A stretch of DNA of 64,000 bases. Source: Aspidiotus rigidus. Taxonomy: Eukaryota; Arthropoda; Insecta; Hemiptera; Diaspididae. The stretch covers positions 1,922,001 to 1,986,000 of the forward strand of contig JAVHKY010000039.1 of assembly GCA_035079385.1 (NCBI GenBank), in the 5' to 3' direction. Under the pieces are notes generated by a model. That model was not told the origin of the DNA, did not search any database, and was given only the letters and a program-made list of their open reading frames with translations. This document shows positions 36,450 through 46,601 of the stretch, one piece after another (positions within the stretch are counted from its first letter, which is position 1; every line of letters starts with the position of its first letter). The translations under genes were made by a program, and so were the position numbers.

Positions 36450-37441
36450 CTAAGGCGGGCTGAATCCAGATTGCGGCCCAAAGTGCAAAAAACGTCCACT
36501 TTGCGGCCCGAAGATGACCATATTGCGGCCAACTGAGAAACGAAACACGACCAGATTGCGGCCAACTGAAAAAACAAAAGCAACCAGATTGCGGCCAACT
36601 GAAAAAACAAAAGGAACCACATTGCGGCCACAAATCAAAACAGGTAGTTCATGAACATATTTTCTTAACTAAAAACTTGCGTGACACCTTCTTAACAAAT
36701 TCATATCTATCAATACGTCCCTCTTCAAATGTGTCCATTGCCTCGCGAATATATTGCTGCTTCAGCGCGCTCTTCTTAGACATTTTCTTGATGTGGACAG
36801 ACAACATTTTTGAATACGTTCTCTCTTGAATCTCCAATAGGGCGTCGATGAATAAATAAATATTGGGATGAGCGTGATAGAACTGTCCATTCAGTTTACT
36901 GTTGAACGACTCGCACGCGTTAGTTGTTCTTGCTATGCTGGAAGAGTAGCTTGCCCATAGGTAAGGGGGGAAGGGGGCACCGGGTCGCACGTAGTTCTCG
37001 TATACATACTTGGAGAATTCCTTCACCGCAGGATGGTTGGGTTCCTTCGTTTGGAGTTCTTGCTCGAAAAAGCTTTCCATGTCAGTTGGATCCAGGAATG
37101 GCAGCCCGAAAAATACACATAGGTAAGACCCCTCCGCTGTTTTGCTCCTATACATCTTAGTAAGACCGAGTGACTGGATACGCCGGAACCATGATTGGCC
37201 TAAATGGAACCGACATCCTTGTATTAAAGTCGATCGCCACACGCTTTCAACAGCGTCGTTATTTTCGGCCGCAAAAAGGATGTCTGAACTCTGACACATG
37301 GGCCGCAAAAAGGATGGCTGAACTCGACACATGGGCCGCAAAAAGGATGTCTCGACTCGACACACGGGCCGCAAAAAGGTCATCTTTGGGCCGCAAAGTG
37401 CATATCACAACGGGCCGCAATCTGCCAACACCGCTAAGGCG
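36450..37441. mobile_element. Mutator-like element with iterated GGCCGCAA inverted repeats
   Basis: The left end (36458-36640) has six TTGCGGCC blocks; the right end (37258-37433) has six GGCCGCAA blocks. The outermost parts align as inverted repeats (CAGATTGCGGCCC, then CACTTTGCGGCCC, then AAGATGACC). Both borders carry CTAAGGCG in direct orientation (36450-36457 and 37434-37441), fitting the 8-9 bp target duplication of MULEs. The element is about 976 bp, much shorter than an autonomous MULE, and holds a partial transposase. Confidence 0.8.
36649..37383 (-). CDS. Truncated MULE transposase
   Basis: 244-codon frame. From about residue 45 it resembles the C-terminal half of MULE transposases: DAVESVWRSTLIQGCRFHLGQ (the 'v.GC.FH..Q' signature), then SSIARTTNACESFNSKLN and YSKML. 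Residues 1-33 (three versions of SFLRPMCRV) are just translation of the terminal-inverted-repeat blocks, so the ATG is not a true family start. The N-terminal zinc finger and the first catalytic Asp region are absent. The copy would need a helper transposase to move. The frame is otherwise intact, which suggests a recent deletion. Confidence 0.7.
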   Translation of the reverse strand: MTFLRPVCRVETSFLRPMCRVQPSFLRPMCQSSDILFAAENNDAVESVWRSTLIQGCRFHLGQSWFRRIQSLGLTKMYRSKTAEGSYLCVFFGLPFLDPTDMESFFEQELQTKEPNHPAVKEFSKYVYENYVRPGAPFPPYLWASYSSSIARTTNACESFNSKLNGQFYHAHPNIYLFIDALLEIQERTYSKMLSVHIKKMSKKSALKQQYIREAMDTFEEGRIDRYEFVKKVSRKFLVKKICS

Positions 37442-37898
37442 AGAGATCTAGCATAAGGTGTTCGAAAACTAAAATAAAATTCGTTTTACGACGAACCACG
37501 TGTTCAAATGTATACTGTGTCTTCTGCTCGCCAACTTTCACTCTCTGACATTCGTGTAGCCCTTCCTTTAAGGAACATTATAAAATGATCTGGTTGCACT
37601 AGCGAGGGTGTTAAACAATAAGAAGACACAGCAAAAAATATGAGCCAACTAAATATTTATCTGAACACGACTCGTCGTTCATCTACGAAATTGTATTGTC
37701 CGTGGTCCGAATAATGGACACGGGCTAGAGTAGACACTATTTTGTACCTGTTCTATACGTTACAGCATTTTTTGCTTTTTCTCTCTTATAAGAAATATAA
37801 GAAGAACTAAAATGTATCGAAGTATTAATGTTGTACGATTCAGTTGGAAATAAAGCGGCGTCCTCGCCCATCGTGTGTTTATTTTATTCGAAACTATT

Positions 37899-38775
37899 TT
37901 ATTCTTCATCGCTCGACAAAAGTAAATCAGAATCCGCTCTTGATTTTGTTTTGTCATCATCCGTTAGCAGGTCCATTGAATCAGTATTCGCTCGATTGTC
38001 CACTGTTTCGGCTTCAACCCCGGCGTTCAAGCAAGACCGTCTCATGCATCCTGAACATAACTGGGGGCATTTCAGTCCTAAAAATAACGAAAAACGGAGA
38101 ATTAGTTACTCGTACGGTCACGAAAGATGGAGTGAACTTTATCTCCTCGATTACTCGAAGCTGAAGGGACCAACATTTGAATTAGAGATATAGTGTTTTC
38201 GAGTAATCAAGGTAACATTCTGTGTCATTAGGACTCGAGTTAACGAGGATGTGTTTTCATTCTTTTTATTGTGTTACTGACCGGCTTTTTTGCAATTGCA
38301 CTGACAAACAGCCTTTGAAGTATTCGTATGAAATCAAATGTTATAACGCGTCTGGTGCGGGTGGGTTCGTCATCATGATTGGCATCAATTGTCCAGCTTG
38401 TAACTGCCAGCCCCATTCCGAGGACTACATCAAATTTTCTCTCCACGTCTGAACTTGGTGAAACGTTTGAAATGCGTGTTGACGTATGCCAGATAAACAC
38501 CGTTCTCTGAAGCACTCTTCATGTAAAGCAAAAACAGGAGATCTTCTAATGATTTGCATTTTTTTTTCGAGTCGCACAACAATATGACGTATCGGAATGC
38601 CGCAGTGAATATCTCGTCTTGAGTTATTTCAGTGTTGTTGAAAACGTCGATCATATTTTTTGCGTTTAGGTTCAATACTTTTTCGACACTCGTTCTCTTC
38701 CCCTTTCTATAGAAGGCAGAAGTGGTATCGCACCCGGTGATAGCATGGGCGAATACCTGGTGATCAAATACTCTA
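37899..38775 (-). pseudogene. Broken gene of the arthropod 'ITGCDTTS' family
   Basis: The minus strand carries VFAHAITGCDTTSAFYRKGK, then a helical part, then HQVQTWRENLM, EWGWQLQAGQLMPIMM, NPPAPDAL, a Cys-rich CNCKKAG and, after a GT-AG intron (38078-38281), LKCPQLCSGCMRRSC and an acidic tail ending at 37899. This order is that of a large uncharacterised multi-copy family in arthropod genomes, thought to be transposon-borne. The copy has a frame change near 38480 and stops after ENLM and after PDAL, so it is dead. The N-terminal part is replaced by the dispersed repeat at 38776. Confidence 0.7.
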
Positions 38776-39232
38776 TCTAGTAGTAAAGTTCACAACAAAA
38801 ATTTCCGTGACCAAATCCCTTCCTTCCTTCCCACCAACCCTTCAATCTTAAGGTGAACCCAAGAAACGACGAAAAATACCGAAGAATTGCATTTTCTCAG
38901 TATTTTCCTGATTCTTAGCGGCATTTGTAGGCTGAGCCTTTGACGTAGGCTAATAAATGGATACTCTAAGATGTAACAAAATTTATGGCGAATCTTTTAT
39001 TGCCAAAATTTCTCATCTACAGCCAATATTTCTCGAGATATGCGCCAAAAATCGAAAAAAATCAATTTTGGGGCAGAAAAAGTGCCTCAAAATATTTTGC
39101 ACTGCAGGCGGGGGGCGGCGACTTTAATAGGTTGTTCCTGGAATCATACCTCACAGGTTTTTATTACTTCTCGCCGTTACCCCCAAAATGCATAGACTAA
39201 GGTCTAATTCACCTCCACTACAGTGAGAAAGG
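38745..39232 (-). repeat. Dispersed repeat, right inverted copy
   Basis: Inverted relative to 27894-28425 with the same ordered blocks, diverged by point changes and small gaps. It is continuous with the 'ITGCDTTS' remnant, so the repeat is probably the 5' part of that family's element. Confidence 0.75.
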
Positions 39233-39791
39233 GGCAACCTAAATGGTTCTATACAGTGTGGGTTGTCATTAACTAGATAATGCTCTTCTTACTAGAATAT
39301 TTTCTGGAGTTTGAATGGCTGCATTCAACCAACTTTGGTTCAGTAGCCGATTGTTGAAAGCACTTTTTCCATTTTTCAGCTTGTTATCAAATTAGGTGCA
39401 CTTTTGCCCCAGTTGTGATTGTTGTGACAGTTTCTATATCATTGAGTCATCAATGATCGCTCTGGCCAATATCGCACGCATAATTATGTTATCACATCGT
39501 GCACAGGAGAGTTTGGATAGTAAATTAAATTCTCTGAAGATTTGAACTGACTGTTTGTGAGCACATTTGAACTTTCTGGAGGGCATCCTCTATTTCACGT
39601 ATGGTGCACCGAGACCTTGTCGTGGTGCTGGCCTTTAACTCACAAAGATTCACAATGTGAGTTCCCATGTGTAAATGCCTGTATTTTAGTGTATGTAGAA
39701 GTTCCGTCGTACAGTACAAAAACGGAAAAGGAACGAGTATATGAGAAAATATTATGAAGAGTCAAAAATACACTAAGACACTATATATGGG

Positions 39792-41397
39792 GGTATGCTA
39801 ACGCAAAATCTTGGAGCAAAGAAACGACCATTGTATGTACATATTTTAAAAGGGGAAAACGCGAAGTTCCGATTGGTATATCTCGGGATCTACTCGATGA
39901 ATTTTCTTCGTTTTTGTTTTAAAATTTTCTTCGAAACCTCGTCTATAAATTTTCGCATCAAAATTTCCTGAAACAAAAGTTTTTCACCTAATAAACTGTC
40001 AAACTTGCGACCACTTTCGTCCGTATTCCGCGCATGCGCGAAGTCACAAATGTGTTATGAAGAGTAGACTGAAGAGAAATTCGTCTCGTGACTCGTATCA
40101 CTGAACGACTTCGCACACATGAAAGTGAAATTAAGGCCAACATTTACTGAAATTATAGTTGACGATTAATTAATAAGTACAATGAACACTGAAAGCAACT
40201 GCGCGTACTTTCTGAATGAATGCCTGTGATAAAGAAAAGGAACTGGTATCATTCTTCACGTATTCAGCATTTTTAAGTATTTAGAATTCAATCTCAATTA
40301 CTAAACGCCAATGACTCAAATTAGTACTCGAAATGAAGGTCTGTCAGTACATTATGTAGAAAAAAGTACTGACCTCAAAATAAATTTCCATATCATCGGT
40401 CAACTTGTCTTCTATCTTGTTGCGAACAGGCGTACAAGTATCTTTGTTGGTAACACTCTGAATTATTTCCTGAGATGAAAACAAACTGGCATCATTCTTA
40501 TCTCATACATATTTATCATTTTTAAGCAGTTCAATCCTGATGACTGAACTCAATGAATCATAATTTCAGAGTCATTTTCTTCAAGGATACCTACTTACCT
40601 TTCCATATTTTGATTTCCTCTGGACTCGTTCGGGGAAATTGGGAACATTAAATAGTGTTGGAACCGCATCCCTAATCAATTTTTCACGGTTTTCTCCTTC
40701 AAATTGGTTACTTTCAAAATGAACCTGCGCATAGGATTACGGCAGGGTATTTCAATCAGTTTGCTTGGTTTCGTGAACATGGAATGTTTTCATAAATCTA
40801 TACTTCAACTTACATCGCATATTCTTGCTCCCGCTTTCGGTTGCCATACTTTATTCGAATTCTTCATTCTCTCTTTACATTGAAAACCAATCGTTTCCGG
40901 CGATCTATTTCCTTAGAGCTTTTGCCGGAGGGAAATCGAAACAAGTGAAAACCTTTTTGACTACTGTTTGTACAGTTTATTGCTGCACAACCTCCCATTA
41001 TTAGAAAATTATGATTCAGAAGTCAGGTATAATGATTATTCTTTGAATTACTCCTACTAAGTGCTTCGTACTGTCCAATATTATTACTCCGACTCCATGT
41101 GATAAGACTATTGACACTATTGTCATTTTTTCATTCGTTACGATACCAGTGCGCATACGCGGCATACCAAAAAAGTAGTCGCAAGTTTGACAGTTTATTA
41201 GGTGAAAAACTTTTGTTTCAGGAAATTTTGGTGCGAAAATTTGTAGACGAGGTTTCAAAGAAAATTTTAAAACAAAAACAAAGGAAATTCGTCGAGTAGA
41301 ACCCGAGATATATCAATCGGAACTTCGCGTTTTTCCCATTTAAAATAGGTACATACAACGGTCGTTTCTTTGCTCCAAGGTTTTGCGTTAGCATACC
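39792..41397. mobile_element. 1.6 kb DNA transposon with about 250 bp TIRs
   Basis: Left TIR 39792-40040 and right TIR 41146-41397 are inverted copies beginning GGTATGCTAACGCAAAA and including TGGAGCAAAGAAACGACC and TTTGACAGTTTATTAGGTG on opposite strands. Identity fades near the inner GCGCATGCGC blocks. The interior holds the THAP-like exons at 40374-40724. No target duplication is clear. Superfamily not assigned. Confidence 0.8.
40374..40852 (-). CDS. THAP-like exons inside the TIR element
   Basis: Exon 40599-40724 (GT-AG, phase 0) reads VHFESNQFEG, then LIRDAVPTLFNVPNF, the C-terminal signature of a THAP zinc finger ('C.VHF....F......AVPT.F'). Exon 40374-40469 (phase 0) follows with IEDKLTDDMEIYFE. 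An ATG at 40852 (MATESGSKNMRC) could precede, but its donor phase does not fit and the N-terminal Cys pair of THAP is absent. The product is therefore an incomplete DNA-binding domain, perhaps the remains of a transposase or a regulator encoded by the element. The 3' end was not resolved. Confidence 0.5.
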
Positions 41398-42020
41398 TAC
41401 AAATACAGCGCCCGCCCTAGTGTTACTCGTGGGTGGCGAGCACTGTTGCAACAATTTGATATCCTCAGTTAACCTTGAAGAAATGGAAGGAAAGGTTTTA
41501 CAACAAACACAATCACATGTTTAGAGTCGAGAGAGCTGACTACAGTTTCGACGTTTGCCATTGTAATTGAGTGGTTGTTGTGTCACACTCTACAGCGAAA
41601 ACGTTTAACGCGTGCAGAAAAAACTCGTGGAGAGAGACGTGCGCGAGCACCCATGTCCAGGGACGGTGCTGGACGCGCTGTTTGTTGGGGTGGTGGAGTT
41701 TACACTGCTCTAAATGTACGGAAACCAATGCAATCGAATCGGTTTGTTGTAGTTGGCGTTTTCATGTACTGAGGCTCGTATTTCTGGGCGGCTATTTATT
41801 CGATGTATTTATTGAGTATTTGGCAGCTCGCTAGCTGATAATTATATGTATTCGGGTAATGGTACATGATGAAGTTTTAAGAGAAGTGCGATGACGTTCT
41901 CAATTGTCAGCGGTTGTGAATATTCGGCGGTTGTGTCGTGTGTAAAAGTCGTTGATGTGGTTGAACCGGTTAAAGTTACCGTCATGAGTATTGATGCTGT
42001 ATTGGTGAGTTGGTTCACTG

Positions 42021-42170
42021 AGTATATCTCTGCCGTACAAAGTTGAATTGACGTATATGCAGATAATGAATACGAGGAAAAGAGGTTATGGGTATACTTG
42101 ATATAGCTTCTTTTTCTCGTATTCGTTATCTGCATATACGTCAATTCAACTTTGTACGGCAGATCTTATA
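42021..42170. repeat. Hairpin repeat
   Basis: CTGCCGTACAAAGTTGAATT...ATGCAGATAATGAATACGAG and its inverted counterpart CTCGTATTCGTTATCTGCAT...AACTTTGTACGGCAG. Arms of about 55 bp are nearly perfect, the loop is about 35 bp. Recently formed MITE or inverted duplication. Confidence 0.85.
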
Positions 42171-42644
42171 CTTGTCTTCTCGATAGATAGGCCTTTATTT
42201 AGTTAATGGTGTAGTAGCACATAATGTGCGCGAGGTATTTTTTTCCTTTCGTGTAGAATACGAATATAAGGAAACTCAATAGGCAGTAGATAATATCACT
42301 CCACAACAATTTAACAATTTTTGAAAGTTAATGAGATGAGAATATGTGATTTTATATGTATTTTAGACGAGGAATTCGAATTTGACCTTCGTTTTCAAGT
42401 GGCAGTTCGTTCATTTTTCGTTTAGAACGAGAAATTTAAAATTGTTGGAACGATATCAATGGTTGCATTTAGTTGAATGTGTGTTACGTTTTTTTGTTTG
42501 TGTTAGTGAGAATGATTACTGATAACACTGCGTAACACATAAAAAATTACTTGAATAAGAATAGATGATTCATGAAGTAATTTTTACACTGAATTCAATG
42601 CCGTTTTCCGTTTTTCGATAGCACGTATAGATTTTTTGTAATCA

Positions 42645-42760
42645 TCATTCGTCGTGTGTCGTCGCGAAATGTAACACAGGTTCCCGTGCTTCGATCAACG
42701 GTAGCAGTATCACAGCACGAGAACGAGCGTTACGTTTTGCGACGACACGCGATGATTTAT
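42645..42760. repeat. Hairpin repeat next to the Psq-type gene
   Basis: CGTGTGTCGTCGCGAAATG...CCCGTGCTTCGAT pairs with ATCACAGCACGAG...CGTTTTGCGACGACACGCG. Arms of about 43 bp with scattered mismatches. It lies about 90 bp downstream of the 42848-43171 gene and might be the end of its transposon. Confidence 0.7.
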
Positions 42761-42847
42761 TGTAAGTAAAGATGATGATTACAAGAAATCTAGACGTGCT
42801 ACCAATCCTTTCCAGGAATATTGTCTCGAAAGCACGCAACTTTTCGA

Positions 42848-43171
42848 TTACTTAGTTCTCCTTAAATAATTGGCAACACACATTCTGAGATCGTCAGAAC
42901 AAATTGGCAAATCGAACTCCGATAAGAGAAGCAAATGCTGCGCAAAGGAACGCTCTTCTTCCTCGCAGAATACAGTTGGACGACCAAATGCTCTGGGAGT
43001 ATTATCTTTTAACCGACGAAAAAGTGTTCGTAGAGGAATTCCAGACTCTCTTGAAGCAGAAATAACAGTAATCCTTTTCGAACGAATCATGGTTAGATAT
43101 TTCTCAAGTGTTCCCAACGTGAAATCGTGATATTTCCTCGAACCCACCGGACGTTTATATTTTGACACCAT
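42848..43171 (-). CDS. Psq/CENP-B-type helix-turn-helix fragment (pogo/Tigger-like)
   Basis: Starting at MVSKYKRPVGSRKYHDF (43171) the 107-residue product has an HTH core, ITVISASRESGIPLRTLFRR, followed by GRPTVFCEEEERSFAQHLL. This matches the N-terminal DNA-binding part of pogo/Tigger transposases and of domesticated relatives (jerky, pipsqueak). The upstream in-frame Met at 43249 precedes a hydrophobic run unlike the family, so the later Met is preferred. The frame ends at LRRTK with TAA; the DDE nuclease is absent. Either a truncated transposon gene or a short domesticated DNA-binding protein; a further spliced exon was not found. Confidence 0.65.
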   Translation of the reverse strand: MVSKYKRPVGSRKYHDFTLGTLEKYLTMIRSKRITVISASRESGIPLRTLFRRLKDNTPRAFGRPTVFCEEEERSFAQHLLLLSEFDLPICSDDLRMCVANYLRRTK

Positions 43172-43979
43172 GGTAAAATGCACTCTAAAAATCACGAAAA
43201 TAATTTTTATCATAATGATTACAGCTTCAGAAGTGGCATGAACCATCAAGTGTTCTACATCATTCGAAAGATGATAAAATTCTCTTTAACGTGGTGTACC
43301 ATCAAATAATAATACATATCTTACGTATTTCGTACCAGAAGTAACTTTTTCAATTCATTTTTTCGGCCATTAGATTAAATCTTAGTAAATCCTATATAAT
43401 AAAGCACAGTTTGTTTACAAACCGTCGAACATGGTGTCTGTCGGTGGCCACCGGGGTGCGCTCACTCGGTCCTGCGTGTCGACAGCAAGGGTGCTATCGG
43501 CTATCATTCAGCACAACATCGATGCGCTGAATATTTTCAGAAAATTTTTATTATTATCAAAATTCATAATTATGTCATTATTATCATTCTGCTATTTTGT
43601 GTTCGAAACTTCGAAATTGAAAGAGGACTGAACTGAACAACTGAGAAACAATTGACATTCATTTTTCAGCCAGAATAACGAAACAAAATTAAAAATTGTT
43701 CGATAGGATAGTGTTGGAAGACATAAATGGGTATCATGGATTTGTGATCGCATCTAGCTTCGGTTTTTTGTATACTGGTATTATATGAAATTTGGAACGA
43801 AATAGGATCAGCGAGAAGTTGAAATTCCAATTTCCTAAGAAAACCAATACGAAATGAACGGCCAGGTTTTGTGTTTTCTGTTGTGGATGAAGTCTATCGG
43901 ATGAAAAGATCAACAAGGGCAAGTGAACTATTACTCATTAACAGGAGAAAGAGGTTGAAAATAGTAAGTACGGTAGGTT

Positions 43980-44640
43980 GATGTGTTCTTGATCGATTGC
44001 AGAAATAGAAATATAGAATCGTGATTCGAATTATGAATACAGAACGTGATTCTCGATCGCATGAAGTGATACTTCTCTTACTTATTTATCAATCCAAGTG
44101 TCCGATACTGGTAGATGAATTTTCCTTATCGTTAGACTATTTTGTAGGTCCTATGTTTTAGTCCGCAAGTACCGGTACTTGAATCCTCCAAATCGAAGGA
44201 AAAACTAGCCTGTGAAATTTATTTCACAAATCGCGGAACAACATTAGAAAATGTTCGATAATGTCGTAAGAGGTAGATATTTTAATCGACAGTACTGATG
44301 ATACTTCATCGCATATATAGCTTCTGCTTTTTGTGAATTATGAAATTAAATTATTTTGTAGGTTCTTACGTTTTGGTTCTCAGGAACTCGAATGCTCTAA
44401 ACCAAAAGAGAAGCAATGAGATTTAATCTACAAATCCCGAAAGTAAATAGAAAAATATCATTTGAATAGTAGGAGTAATTTGGTGTGTTTTTGATCAATT
44501 GCGATGAGTTTTTGATCAATTGCGTAAATACAATATTATGTAGAATCGTGATTCGAATTATGAATACAGAACGTGATCTTTGATTGTTTGAATTGATATC
44601 TACGCTTAATTAATTTACTTATCAATATCAATCGAAGTAT
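43980..44640. repeat. Diverged direct duplication, about 520 bp period
   Basis: 'AGAATCGTGATTCGAATTAT' followed by 'GAATACAGAACGTGAT' occurs at about 44017 and again at about 44541, with related flanks (TTGATCAATTGC/TTGATCGATTGC; TTATTTATCAATCCAAG/TTACTTATCAATATCAA). No coding capacity. Confidence 0.65.
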
Positions 44641-44711
44641 TCAGTTCCAGTAGGATTTTATTATGAGAGAAAGTGGTTAGATGTGGCTGTCGTGATATTT
44701 AGTGATGTTTT

Positions 44712-45090
44712 AACAGGCAACCTGTTCTATAGGGGGCTTTTTGAGAATCTTGCCATCCGCCGTCCAACAAAAAACTTGGAAAAATTTGGACTATCGAGCC
44801 ATATATGATAGGAATTTTTTCAAGTCCCCCCTCCATCATATATAGCTCAAGAGTCAAAATTTTAACAGGGATCCTGTTCTATGAGTGGCTTTTTGAGAAA
44901 TTTGCCTTCCGCCGTCCAACAAAAAACTTGGAAAAGTTTTGACTATCGAGCTATATATGATAGGAGAGGGACTTAGAAAAAATTTCGACTATTGAGCCAT
45001 ATATGATAGGAGAGGGACTCGGAAAAATTTCGACTCTCGAGCTATATGTGATAGGAATTTTTTCAAGTCCCCCACCTATCACACATAGTT
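44712..45090. repeat. Relative of the 45 bp array, opposite orientation, two nested units
   Basis: Two starts 'TTTTAACAGG..(A/T)CCTGTTCTAT' (44709, 44863), each followed by TTGCC.TCCGCCGTCC and AACTTGGAAAA.TTT, then units with GAGC.ATATATGATAGGA. The reverse complement matches 30836-31500. It appears to cut into the 3' part of the Myb/SANT-like gene. Confidence 0.75.
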
Positions 45091-45113
45091 TGTTATATCA
45101 TTTGCAAACTTAC

Positions 45114-45799
45114 TCTTTCACTGTCGCCATGGCGGGCTCGCCAGAGAAGATTTCCAATTCCGTTCTGCTTTCATTGTTACAGTGGGAGAACTTACTTCGA
45201 AATCATCACGCTCGTCCATTACCAGTAATTCACTGGATGTTACCTTCGTAGTAGTGTCTAACAGGAATTTCGGATCTATTCGGTCTTTGGATTTCAATAG
45301 TTCGTCCAATTGCCTGAGAACAATGACAAGTATTGACATGTGTTAACTAATTTTGACTGTGACCTGAATCAAAGAAACATATTCGATAGCGATACGTTTT
45401 TCACTTTCAAACTTACGTTTGGTATGGGTTTCGCCGCAAATTTCGCCCCGTTTTTTTATTATGATCGTTTATTTTTTTATATTGACGCTCAAGTTGGACC
45501 CACTTATTTTTTATCTGTGAACGAAATTAAGAAATATTATTACCTTATTTCAAATCAAACGTTAAGTACTAATGAAATTATCGAACCTGTTTTATGGTGT
45601 ATAAATAACCATGTTCTTCCAATGCACTTCTGATAAATCCCCATATTTTCTCTTTTTTTGCGAATTTCTTCGTAGGACCAACTTGTTCTCGACAATCGCC
45701 GTAAAGGCTGATGAGCAAAAGGGTGTCTTTTTCCCCCCACTTAACTCTCTCCAGGCCGACTTCTTCCACCATATACTTCTGAACATCATTCTCGGCCAT
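45114..45799 (-). CDS. Myb/SANT-like (trihelix) DNA-binding domain protein
   Basis: Exons in order: 45587-45799 (start MAENDVQKY), 45417-45514, 45196-45313, and possibly 45114-45164; phases 0, 2, 0 agree at each junction. The domain reads WGEKDTLLLISLYGD, KKEKIWGFIRSALEEHGY, IKNKWVQLERQYKKINDHNK, then TGRNLRRNPY and QLDELLKSKDRIDP, the standard order of the Myb/SANT-like family (three helices with conserved W, then the DHN.KTGR linker and 'LDELL'). Such proteins bind DNA; many are transposon-derived regulators. The third conserved aromatic position of the linker is altered to Asn-Pro-Tyr. The 3' end is doubtful because a repeat starts at 45090. The first exon's Met is the first ATG in the frame. 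Confidence 0.7.
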
Positions 45800-46061
45800 A
45801 GTGATAAGCTAGATCGTGAAAGATGAAAGTGAAAGGATAATAACATAAGCACAAATTATTCTCTTAATGAACAAATAATTCTCTTAACGTGTCTCTAGAA
45901 GTTCAACTTTCAATTCTATCTATACAATTCTGAATGTAATTGATGAACGTCACTCATACCAAGTTCATCGATGTACGAATTACTTTCTTCAATAAGGCGA
46001 ACGTTGACTTCTTTTCCATTATACGTAAATTTTTCTACTTATGAATGTACTTACTTATAAA

Positions 46062-46385
46062 TTAAAAATGAGCAGCCTCGATCTCGACTGCCTCAAATAT
46101 ATAAAATTCAACCTCACGTAGCTTCACCGATACTTTATCTCCAATTTTTAGATTTTCGTGAATATAAGGCGGCAAATCGTAGGTTGCTATATTATAGCGT
46201 TTTCGTCTCAAGTTCTCAAAAGTTTCAACAACGATGAGCGGGAATCCGGCTTGTTTGTAGCTTTCTTTCTGAAATGCACACAACTTTTTGAACCAATGGC
46301 GCCATTACAATAACTATTATGATGCGAATGAGAAGATTCATACCAAAATGATTGTTCCGGTCACAGTTTTAATCTCCGCACTCAT
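46062..46385 (-). CDS. Small two-exon protein, OB-fold-like, unknown role
   Basis: Exon 1 46344-46385 (MSAEIKTVTGTIIL) and exon 2 46062-46268, joined GTATGA...TTTCAG in phase 0, give 82 residues ending EIEAAHF. The pattern of short strands with GFPLIVVETFENLRR, a proline-rich turn and LKIGDKVSVKLREVEFYIFEA, ending in a charged strand, resembles one small OB-type barrel. No family could be named. It lies between the Myb/SANT-like gene and another small gene on the same strand, with spacing of about 260 and 215 bp. The open frame and fitting splice sites argue for a real gene; expression is unknown. Confidence 0.5.
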
Positions 46386-46601
46386 TTTCAGATCTTTCTT
46401 AGACGATCATTTCCACACGTGCTTGAATACTTTCAGCGCGCTATCATCAACCGAAGACTAGCGTTGAGCCGTTATCACACACATACTTCACACGCCATTG
46501 TTATCTTGTCCCGCTCAAAGTGAACAGCCCTCAGCTTCAGCTACAACTCAGGTGTCAAAGTCAGTTGAAAAATTTACAGCACAGTGCTTTACAGCAAAGC
46601 G

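Noticed and set aside
36256..36638. Three overlapping minus-strand frames rich in AAIW/GRN repeats
   Set aside because: They are produced by the left inverted-repeat blocks of the MULE and its flank; no protein family fits.
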